From: Erpobdella octoculata
Taxonomy: Eukaryota > Annelida > Clitellata > Hirudinida > Erpobdellidae
DNA length: 64,000 bases
NCBI GenBank assembly: GCA_963978895.1
Contig: OZ022246.1
Coordinates: 1,191,670-1,255,669 of the forward strand
Reading direction: 5' to 3'
Within the stretch, counting starts at the first letter, position 1. Every line of letters starts with the position of its first letter. Below are positions 54,550 to 64,000 of this stretch, piece by piece. The position numbers and the translations under genes are program-made. Under the pieces are notes generated by a model. The model was not told where the DNA came from and did no database searches. It was given only the letters and a program-made list of their open reading frames with translations.

Positions 54550-56091
54550 GCAGCTGGCTGACACAACCAGCTTTCGGTCTTTGTTTAGGCCTAGCTCTTC
54601 TGATGCGGTGGTAGTAAAAAGGTTCATCTGGGTGGGTGCTGGTAGACTCTACTGATTTCCAAACGTTGTGATAAATTAATTGCTTCGACACAATCGAATA
54701 TGTTTAATTTATTTTTATTACACATTATAATTTATAAACCTTCGACTCATTAAAATTTCTTGTTGTGGCAAATCATTTATTTATATTCTACTTAAGGAAA
54801 GAGGGTCCTGTTCCAGTAAAAAATGAGTATAACGGAGGGAGGTTATACACATGCACACACACACAGAAACTAATAGAAGGACCATGCAAACTAACTCATT
54901 TCATCTGATCCCGTTATAACAAAGTTCTATCGTGTCAGCAAGTTGGAGCACTAGTCTTGATAGCGGGTTATTAATAACTTCTTATCTTTTATCACTTAAT
55001 GATATCAGTTGAAACCTTAGTTCACAGCCATTACTTGATGCATTGGCTTTAGTTGAGTATTTAAAAATTCAGCAGAAGATGAAAATTAAAAAACTAACTC
55101 ACAGCCAAGATTCAACAGTGCCTTAAACTCAATCATGAAAAGACAGTCTTCTATTTCTTTAACAGCTGTTGAGAGAATTTGATAAAAAAAAACCTTAACA
55201 GATCTTGATAGTGACCATAATTTGATCTAACTCAGTGTTTCCCTCCTCCTTCGTCCAGCTTTAGACCGGTTCACGTTAAGCAATATACGTACAAACAAAA
55301 AAGCAACGAAATGTATGTTGCTCTAGCCCAGCAGTCAGCTCTACTTCAGCCCAGCAGTCAGCTGTACTTCAGCCCAGCAGTCAGTTCCACTTCTTCCTAA
55401 GAGCAGTGTGATGTGGCGATGACAAATTTTATTGAATAATAAATTATAATGCCAACCACAAGTTTATACATATTAGTTTTTATTAAACTTTTTTTTTAAA
55501 TTTAGCAACACTCTTAACAATACAAATCAAGGATATCGTTCTACAATTATCATTTGTAATTATATCATTGATGAGTGTGAACGTTTAAAATCTTTAATGG
55601 AAATCACAGTCCGTCGTAGATGAGATGATTGAGAACGCACCACACCTGGGAGAGGCGGTCGTTCGGCTGCGACACAGTGTGCACACGTGCATGCGTGCGA
55701 ATTCCAAAGAGATCTACTGAGATGAACTTTTACTCGCTTGAATGGAAAGTGAAACAAAAACATTAAAAAAAAAAAAAACTCAAGCAAGGGAACAAGGAAA
55801 TTGAATCTTCAAATATAGATTTTAAGCAAACCAGCGACACGTTACGCGTAAACCACCGTGCAAAAATCGTCACATTACAACGTAAAACATTTAGCGACGT
55901 CGCAAAAAACAAGAAGAACTGAACGTAAGTAAAACTCTAAGTAGAAAGTGAAAAACCAAGCAAAGGCAAGTGTGAATAAATTCCACCGAGGGTACATCTT
56001 TCAGGAATTCTCTACCAATTTTTTCCTCATTTCTCCAGGCGAGAGTTGTAGCATCGTCGGAAGTCGTTTCCATACTGGCGCCGCCTTCGTC
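54550..56091. other. Intergenic region between ATOX1 and CACUL1
   Basis: Convergent 3' ends. A 23-bp tandem repeat is seen; nothing else is supported. Confidence 0.55.
55326..55392. repeat. 23-bp tandem repeat, three copies
   Basis: AGCCCAGCAGTCAGCT and TACTTC repeated, downstream of ATOX1. Confidence 0.65.
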
Positions 56092-58700
56092 CTATCTCAT
56101 GTGATCCTCCTGAGACCCTGTCATGCTGCTGCTGTTGTTCGAGTATTCTGCGAGAAAGAATGGAGAAACGTACATATGAAAAGAAAAAGAAGATAAAAAT
56201 GACTCGATTCTGGTAGTCAACCATTCATCTTTTGAGTTTCTTTCACTTGACCACAAAACAAAAATTCAATTGTCGCTAATTATTCACACACACACACACA
56301 CATACGTACCTGTCTGTTCGTCACTTTTGTGTCGCTTTCGACTTTGATCTCCACTGCAGAATGAAACGTAACATAAATTTAAAATAATCGCTTTAAAGAG
56401 CTGTCGTTCGACCACATCAGAAATGTTAATATAAAATAATAAAAATTAATCGACTAAAGAACCAGAGACGCAACAACAACTCAAAGAATAACACGGGGCG
56501 GTCAAACGTGCAAACCTGATGAAACTCGGGTGGGTCCGCAGATCCCGTAGGGTCATCGTCGCTTCGAGCACGTAGTGTTCCAGATGTTCTATGTTGCACG
56601 GCGGGTCGAAGTTCGGTATGTAGAAAGAGAACAGGTTCGGTCGGATCTCGGAGCAGTCTGCAGCAAGAACCGATTACGATGCTTAGTCATCGGTATACTA
56701 TTAACGACACAAATGCATGAGTTGTAGCGATCGCTTATTTAGTTTCAATTCATTAACTTTGCATTATTCGTTAGAGGCGGGAATATCGATAGAAATAAAA
56801 TGAGACATTCTCAAACAGGTGGAGTACCTGGATTGATTTCGTGAAGCTTGGTGACAATCTCCTGCGTGACGTTCGGCTGTATTGTGAATGGTTTTCTCCG
56901 GAGATCATCGAGAAGACCTCAATTTTGAAAAAAAAAATCTAAATAATAAATATTGATTTAAAGAATAAATAAAACAATTTTTTAATAAAGACAAAAAGAG
57001 AACTTAGAAGTTTTTTAGATATACATTAAAATAAATTTTTAATATTCTCTTTTTGTTCGAACGCACAATTACTCTTCCTTTTGTTTATATTGCTGCTCAA
57101 ATGGTATAAGTGGCCATTGACCCTGCTATTTGATAACGTGATAAATAAATAAATAAAAATAAATATATAAAATATATATTGAAATAAATTACAAATATTA
57201 AATTATGAACAGAATACTCTAATCAAGCAGACTAACAGATCAAATGATTTGCTTGGCATTCCAGTACGTGCACAGAGAACAGCCGGTTGAATTCTTTGAC
57301 AAGCGTCGTGTTCCTCTTCGAAGTGACGTAAATGTTGTTCTGTCGTGTCGGAAGTAAAAAAGTAAATCGGTCACGCTCGTAAATGAATAAGATCACTACA
57401 ACATCATTGTGTTAAGATCATTATCAACAGCACTTTGTTAAGATCATTATCATCACCACCACTACAACATCATCATCAGCATCACTGCTACATCATTATC
57501 AACACCACTCCCACCACCATCAAAAAAATACTGCCACCAGCATCATTGTTGTAATTAACATCATCATCATCATCATAATCAACACCATCATCATCACCAA
57601 CTGACCAACCAGGTGGAGGAAAACAGAGGCGACAACTGCGGTTGACCTACAGTAGTGCATCATTTCGTTGTAGAAAGCATTGATGTAAGACACTCCGTCT
57701 GGCGTTTGCTGGAAACAACGTTATCGCAATAAGAAAAGATTAAAGAATAAAATCGGTAATTAATTGAATGATACAATTTTAAGTTTGCTTATTCTTGAAA
57801 TGCTATGACACTTTTCATTTCTACAATGGGGTGTCGTAAAGGAAATAAACAATTTAAACAGTAAAATGAGATATTGAATAACGATAGAAATATAAAAAGT
57901 AACTTCTCACAGAGATTCTGTCTTTTACACCTTCGAGATGAGAAGCTATGTGGCTCAATAGATCCTTATAAAGGCATTCTGCAAAACCATCTTTTGTGCA
58001 TTTGAAAACGAGGCTGTGTAATAAATTTAAAGACAAATAATCAGTTTGACTAATTAAAAGATCAAAACAACTAAGGTATCGATCGGAGTATTCCACGGGC
58101 CGGTTTTTTGCGGCCTGACCGTGCAGTACTCTAGTATCAACCGGCACGGTTTTTGTTAATGAAAACTAAAACAAGAAAATTAAAATTAAATTAAACATTT
58201 AATGACGTTGGTATCAACTCACCTGGATATTTCTTCAAATGATAAAGGCATCTGATGACCCGTTGGCACAAATAAGATTTTATCGACGGCCGATTTCAGC
58301 CAGGGCCAGTACGTATCCATGTACACATTGAAAGGTGACGAATCTGCAAAAAAATTTATTTGGCACTTTTTCTTGAAAATTATTTAAGAAAACAAGTTAG
58401 TAACTTCATCACCCAACAGTTAAAGTACGCAAATAAAACTGGCTAGTAAAAAGTGAAACCCAAGACCCCAGGACGATAAAAAAAATTTTTTTTCAATTTT
58501 AACATTTATACGTCTATCAGATATCAGATCATCTGCTACTATAAAATAAAGTAAACTAATCTAACTAATCTACTCTATTTTCTAGCTGCTACTGCTAGAC
58601 TCGTCTCTCCCAGGCCTTCTAATTCAAGGCAATTAAAATTACACTGCAAATTTGAGTAATTGATTTTCGTCTAAAAAGCCGGACTGAGAATCTCACCCAT
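56092..58700 (-). CDS. CACUL1: CDK2-associated cullin-domain protein (CACUL1)
   Basis: Cullin N-terminal-like protein; the vertebrate protein binds CDK2 and promotes G1/S progression. Nine exons: 58697-58700, 58223-58343, 57911-58013, 57610-57708, 57237-57339, 56828-56917, 56516-56657, 56310-56353 and 56092-56147. They total 254 codons, 253 residues. Similarity runs to the end: LVFKCTKDGFAECLYKDL, LFSVHVLE, NVTQEIVTKLHEINP, PNLFSFYIPNF and GDQSRKRHKSDE. The human protein is 369 residues; the Ser/Ala-rich N-terminal extension is absent. The first coding exon is just ATG plus one base, chosen because it restores M-D-S-S-P in phase with a GTGAGA donor. Confidence 0.9.
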
Positions 58701-59694
58701 TTTAATTTTGTTTATACGACAGATCGCTTATCATATCGCCCACCGAACAATAGCACAACAATAATACCAAAATACACCAATGCCAAAATAATGAAACTTT
58801 GTTAATAGTTCTAGATTAATAAAACGCGTACAGAAAAACTGTTTAATAAAACATTTAAAAAAATTATACATTTTAAACATGCATTTTAACAAAAAAAATG
58901 TATTAATATTTTTGCAATTAAAAATTAGGTATAAGAATTATTTTTCTTACTGTTAGAAAAATGTATAAAAAGGTTTTTAACTCCCCCGGTTTTGGACTTC
59001 TTTGTGTAAAATAAAAGTTGTCTTCCGTCTAGCCAGGGGTGTCATTTGCGGGAGACAAGGCGAGCAATTACCCCCCCCCCCCCCAGGATTTTGGGACAAA
59101 GAAATTAATTTTTAAAGAAAAAACAAGAAAATTTGTAAAATTTTTGGAAGTAGGATATGCTTCTCCACATCGTTTTGCGGAAATGATGCTTATGCGACTA
59201 GCCCTTTGCCCCTCCGGAATATTGAGAAATCTATTCCTACGCACATGGCTTAAATATTATTTAGTGACATTTTATAACTTAAAGCTCTAGTTAAAACACA
59301 TAAGTATTCTTAAAAATTCCATTTTACAAATTTTGTTTCCATGGGGCAGACGTCAGACAATTTTTCCGAGAGAAAGAAGGGTTTCAGTTTAAATGTTATC
59401 TATTAACATTTTTTTTAACTGAAAGCTTTTGTTAAAACACGTAATCATATAAAATGCATGATTTTGTTTTTTCAAAGGGACAGACTGTTTTTCCAGGGGG
59501 GTGCAAGACCACATATTGTCTCCCGAAACTCTACGTCTGTGTTAGTTGGAAGGATAATAATATTGCTCAAGGTTGTTGTTGAACAAAGTTGGTGGAGTAA
59601 GGCTGAACTCCCAATGAAAGGGATTTTGACGACCGAAAATCTTCAGACAAGCAAGATGTTTTAAAGATTCGACAAGACCTCGAAAAAGATAAAT
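58701..59694. other. Intergenic region upstream of CACUL1
   Basis: AT-rich, with a long C run (about 59070-59084) and GGGGTG-rich blocks that look repeat-derived. No gene seen. Confidence 0.5.
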
Positions 59695-61391
59695 TTACAA
59701 AAACATTGAATGAATAAAATAAGATAAAAACACATCACTGCTTATTAACCTGAGTCGTTGTATTATTAAAACACTACAAAACAGGATCCTATTAATAATA
59801 ATGCACGCCGTTTGTTTCACAGAAGAACTGACGGTATGCACAAGACCCAAACTCTTGTTGACATGACCACACTCATTTTCCGCTATGCACGTGTAAATTC
59901 CTTTGTCGCGATCCGTTATTTCTTTGATCATCATGTACGTGTATACGGTTTTATTACGAGCTGCATTCCGATTAATCGAGACGAACCCGTCGGGGTGTTG
60001 TAGGATGGCCATGCCTGGCGGGCTCGACTGCGTCATGCATATCAGCATTATCTCACTGGTGAACATCGTCCCTTGAAAGTCAGTCACTTCTACGCTACAG
60101 GAATCAGATTCTGAACTTAGAACTGAGCAGTTGAAGTATTTTTCAGAACATACAATCTGGTTGGCTATATTCAAGTGGGCAAGATCGGCGTCGAAAAGCC
60201 ACGACAAGTTGCAATTGCAGACGAATGGATTGTCGTTGAGCCGCAGTTCATCCAACTTGGAGAAGGTCTTGCGAAGGCTTTTTGGTATCGTTGAAAGTTC
60301 ATTCCCCGTGAGATCCAAGACCTTGAGGTTTGTCAATTCTTTAAAATCTGCTGCTCTTATTTCTTCTATTCGACTTTCAACAAATGAAAGCGAGTGGACA
60401 CGACGGCCGAAAGCTTTAAACAGCTCTCCCTTTAAAGATGTCGTACTTATTCCAGAGATGAACAGACTTGACAGATTGCTTTCGATGCCATTTAAGAAAT
60501 CAATGGAGTTGACGCTATTCTGGAAGATTGCCCTAGTGAGATTGTGGCAACCCTGAAACAAACAGGTAATCTAATGTTATTTAACGTGTTCTTATTTCTG
60601 GATTAAAAAGCACTACAATGCCAAATGTTTGAATTGTCATATATTAGGATAGCTGGTATATTAACAAATACACAAGTTAAGTTTCTACAATTTTATAAGG
60701 TTAACTATATTCTTTATAAAGTTTTTTTCTATACATACATTTTTCTATGCAACACAACCTTAAAGCAAGAGCGGTTGAAATCAATCCGTTGGTTAAAATT
60801 TGTCAGTTCTAGCTCTTTCAAAGATGTAAGACTGCAAATTTTAGTTAGATCTATCCCAGTGCAGTTGTTTAATTTCAGATGGAACACTGTAGATTCATTA
60901 AATATATTTGCCTCACTTTGGTGTATTACAACATTCTTAATGATTAAAAAATTAATATTTGCTTTGTAAAAGAGCGAATGATTGTTCCTGGAAATGTTAA
61001 CATAATGCATTTCGAACTTATCGATGTGTCGGTTTTCGAACAGACTGAATCCGATATTTTGCAAAATACTTGAATTTATGAACACTTCTTTCAGGTCTTT
61101 ACAAACGTTGCATTTGGGCAGCAGCTCGAAGTCTATTTTGCAATTCTGAACGTTCACAATTTGCAGTGATTCCAAGCCATTTATATCTCGGCTGAGGTTT
61201 GTACTCATTTGATGAATTGAAAAGTCGATATTTTTCAGGCGAAGTTCTATTATTTTTTCCAAGAATAGGCCAGTTCTGGCATTCAGATCGTTTGTGCATT
61301 CTGCAACTGTAGCATTGCTTCCGGTATGAACGCAAACTGAAAATGCTTCGGATGTTAAACTAATAATTCCCATCAGTGCAGCAAGAAACAT
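59695..61391 (-). CDS. Secreted or membrane LRR-Ig protein
   Basis: Exons 60759-61391 and 59695-60552 join in phase 0 to 496 residues. An N-terminal signal peptide (MFLAALMGIISLTSEAF) is followed by a degenerate LRR N-cap, several leucine-rich repeats (LTNLKVLDLTGNELSTIP is the clearest) and an LRRCT cap (NPFVCNCNLSWLF with later Cys). One Ig domain ends in DRDKGIYTCIAEN. Several N-x-S/T sites suggest glycosylation. Such proteins are cell-adhesion or guidance receptors or ligands. The C-terminus has a hydrophobic run (ACIIINRILFCSVLIIQ) that may be a membrane anchor, or intron read-through if another exon follows. Specific family not recognised. Confidence 0.85.
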
Positions 61392-61789
61392 GGTGGCACA
61401 GTTTTAAGGCACGTTTATTTTTCTTCAAAATAAACGACCATGGATTTTTCATCGAGTAATTCATTCTGAAACTACATTCAAAGTAACCATTGGCCGTTGT
61501 TTTAATGACGGTAATTTGCATAAAAGTAAACTCATAATAAAACGCAAAAATGTTTTCGTCTAGTCTAGAAGACTTAAATAGGTACTTAAATATATAATGG
61601 CGGTTTTGCTCGTGTCTGCAAAACCTGACAGAAGTCAACTAAAACAATTTTTCTTTAACTTTAGAAATTTTTTTTAGTAGTTAAATTGGCTGCCTTTGCA
61701 ATAGAGTGCTAGCAGCAAACTCCAGTTTATTTCAATTAATAAAACCGATAGTTCAGTTAAAATTATTTGTTGTTTTATTTTTTATGATA

Positions 61790-62105
61790 AACTAGCGGGA
61801 TACCCGGCGTTGTCATGGGGTTTTCTACCGGTTTTTTCTCTCGCTCTCATTTTTTTACCCGCTCTCGCTTGATTTCCAGTTCCCGATCATTTTACTTTTC
61901 CGCTCGCTCTTTCGCCCTTGGTTGCTTTTCCGAGCCCGCTCTCTTTCCCGTTCACGCTCATTTTCCAATTCCCGTTTCTGCTCGCTCTGCTCATTTAGTG
62001 ACCGATTTCAATTTTTTTTCACAACAATTTTCTCCCATTGACTCTCAAGGCTGTGTAAAAATTTCATTACGATCGGATGAATGGTGTAGCAATGTATATA
62101 GATTG
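61790..62105 (+). repeat. Dispersed repeat with ACCCGGCGTTG terminus, copy 2
   Basis: Starts ACTAGCGGGATACCCGGCG, followed by CTCTCGCTC-type units, and ends with AAAATTTCATTACGATCGG, typical of LINE/SINE-like tails in invertebrates. Just upstream of the LRR-Ig gene. Confidence 0.6.
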
Positions 62106-63429
62106 TAACACTGTCGGGGCTGTGTGAAGCAAATTTTATATGTTCATGTCGTCGTTTATTTCATGAAAAAAAAATTTATTTTTCAACTTTATAAAAACAG
62201 AACCCAAATCTGCAATACTTATGCCATAAATCCAGTGTTGACGAATGTACTCAAGTATAAGAAGGTACAAAGTATCACTTTACCTCATTATTTTGGCGAT
62301 GTAGAAAGTTTTAAAATGAAAGATGTATTTTTAGAACACCTCAGTTTTTTTTTTTATCTCATTAATAACAAAAAACATTAGTTTATTCAGCGTTACTGTT
62401 GCTGACCGGGAAATTCCCAAAAAGAATTTTTTTCTAAATAGAATCCTTCATCTACGTTCTGCCTTCTAAAAATATGATAAAGTTTTATCAAATCATTGTA
62501 CATTTCAATGTCATGTACTTTCAACTTCTATATACTTTCTAAACCCTTCAACTAATTAAAAAATGGAGTTGTATTTTAGTTAGGTGTATTTTCCCATAAT
62601 CAAGTAAACAAGTCAAAACGAAGAGCTTAGCGATAAAATGTTTCTAAATTTTTCTTTACAAATTTTAGCAAATAAAAAAAACAAGCTGCAAAACGACCAC
62701 CACACCACACACTGCAGCGGTTAGCTCATATTTCCACCATTTCGAGCGAGAGAAAGTAAAACACAGGTAGCGTTGACTCTCGAAAGCGTACACACACCAT
62801 ATCTCTCTCTCTCTTTCTTTCTTCCACCCGGAGAGGAAGTACGAAAAATAATACGCAAACAAACGAAAAATTACTTGCGACGTTTCCGCACGGTCGCGAG
62901 TCGTTTTGCGAATTTGTGACATAATCTGAGCGGTGCGAAAATGAATTCCGTTCGAGTTTTTCTTCTTCTTTTTTTCTTTTGTTTTGCTTGGTGTCGTTTC
63001 AACTGAGATGGAGGAGCGGCAGTAAAAAATAAATCTGTTACAAATTCGATCTACAACAAGAAAATGAAAGGAGTATAAAAAAAAAAGATTGAGAAAGAAA
63101 TAAAGAAAGTCAGTCGTTCGAGAAGTTTCCAATCGCTCGCCTTTCCGAACGTCGCGTCCGCACAGCAGCGACGACGTCGTACGCTACGACATGCACGCGA
63201 TGGGTGGCGGCGTTTCGTATTCTATGTAAAATGTACACGGCACATAATGACGAGGAAAAAAAACCCAGAAAAACTAAAAAAATACACTATATATATATAA
63301 ATATGAAACATAAGTAAATAATAATAATAATAATAAACAATCAATTGACAAAATCATTCGTATGAAAGAGCACACAATGTTTATATATGTACAATAATAA
63401 GATGCAATATACACATACGGACACTAAAA
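62106..63429. other. Region right of the LRR-Ig gene, with a CpG-rich patch
   Basis: Mostly AT-rich. Around 62875-63220 CpG frequency rises and a short ATG frame ending near 63227 could be a first exon. No gene can be claimed. Confidence 0.4.
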
Positions 63430-63596
63430 TGGTTTACAGCGTCGCCTATGGCTACGAGAGAGCAACCGAAACGGTCCACCAACCTAGAAGTACAGAAGGA
63501 GATTATTATGATGATGATGAACTCTTTCAGATGACGTTCAAACCTTTGAAATTAAAAAAACGAAAGAAAGCGAAACAGTTCTTACACGTCGGATGA
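63430..63596 (+). CDS. Uncertain small ORF, 55 codons
   Basis: ATGGTTTACAGC... reads MVYSVAYGYERATETV, an acidic DYYDDDE and a basic KLKKRKKAK tail. No family recognised. Composition is more protein-like than the surrounding AT-rich DNA, but there is no other support. It may be a chance ORF or an exon. Confidence 0.25.
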
Positions 63597-63651
63597 AACT
63601 AAGGATTAAATTAAATAATCATAAATGCATGCATGGTGCATTTCTCCTGTG

Positions 63652-63655
<4 letters not shown>

Positions 63656-63721
<66 letters not shown>
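63656..63721. repeat. TA microsatellite
   Basis: Pure (TA)n of about 66 bp. Confidence 0.9.
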
Positions 63722-63723
<2 letters not shown>

Positions 63724-63924
63724 GAATGAATAAATGAATTGATGAGCACAAATGCAATTATTTCAGCTACAGACAGCTGCTATTCATGGGGGTTGGGGCC
63801 AACAGAGCCCAGCAGCTATGCAAATGTACACAGTTATGCAAATGTACATGCGTGTGATGCTGAAACAAGTACAAGAGATGATGATTATGACTGTAGTACC
63901 TTCAAAACTACTCATCATTAAGTA

Positions 63925-64000
63925 GATGAAAGGACAAAGCAACAGTTGTCATAGCAACTACCAAGCAATCCAAGAACTCTTGACAGAAAATCTACCTGGA
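63925..64000 (+). CDS. Possible partial ORF running off the window
   Basis: Open from ATG at 63925 (MKGQSNSCHSNYQAIQELL...) to the edge, with a TAG just upstream. The TTAAGTAG before it could also be a splice acceptor. It overlaps an X-box-like palindrome, so it may not be coding at all. Confidence 0.2.
63945..63958. promoter_or_regulatory. RFX X-box-like palindrome
   Basis: GTTGTCATAGCAAC is one change per half from the RFX consensus GTTGCCATGGCAAC. Such sites drive many ciliary genes when near a promoter; no gene start is proven here. Confidence 0.35.

Noticed and set aside
63170..63235. Possible first exon (MHAMGGGVSYS) in the CpG-rich patch
   Set aside because: Only 12 codons, with a weak GTAAAA donor and no downstream exon that can be joined with support.

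Overview
This is an AT-rich animal genome window. The evidence is spliceosomal introns, a Cav-type calcium-channel gene with about 43 exons, an inward-rectifier K+ channel, an LTR retrotransposon, SINE-like and MITE-like repeats and long microsatellites. I cannot name the species. The mix of ATOX1, RCHY1 and CACUL1 orthologues with medium-length introns fits a non-vertebrate metazoan, possibly a spiralian, but that is an inference.

Layout. Positions 577-29149 (minus) hold a voltage-gated Ca2+ channel alpha-1 gene of the Cav2 type. I rebuilt its exons by hand from similarity, splice sites and intron phase; two junctions remain unresolved (I-II linker and proximal C-terminus). Many exon lengths equal, as I recall them, those of vertebrate Cav2 genes. 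The pore is degenerate: the four selectivity-filter positions read Ala/Glu/Ser/Asp instead of Glu/Glu/Glu/Glu, while voltage sensors II-IV look intact. A very young Ty3/Gypsy element (identical 220-bp LTRs, 5-bp target duplication) sits in one intron at 9197-13662, on the same strand. Positions 29150-32961 hold no recognisable gene. Positions 32962-41423 (minus) encode a Kir channel in five coding exons, with a neutral residue at the rectification-controller site.

Positions 42365-44082 look like a degraded pogo/Tigger-type DNA transposon. Positions 44698-48635 (plus) encode a 1,266-residue coiled-coil protein. RCHY1/Pirh2 (50008-52914, minus) and the copper chaperone ATOX1 (53633-54549, plus) lie head to head across about 0.7 kb. 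CACUL1 (56092-58700, minus) starts with a coding exon of only four bases. An LRR-Ig protein with a signal peptide lies at 59695-61391 (minus). The right end holds a dispersed repeat, short candidate ORFs and an RFX X-box-like palindrome.

The genes do not form one pathway. The two ion channels are adjacent on the same strand, and RCHY1/ATOX1 may share a promoter. The most notable items are the altered calcium-channel pore, three GC-AG introns with unusual donors, the fresh retrotransposon insertion and two long, near-perfect hairpins at about 30.9 and 37.5 kb.
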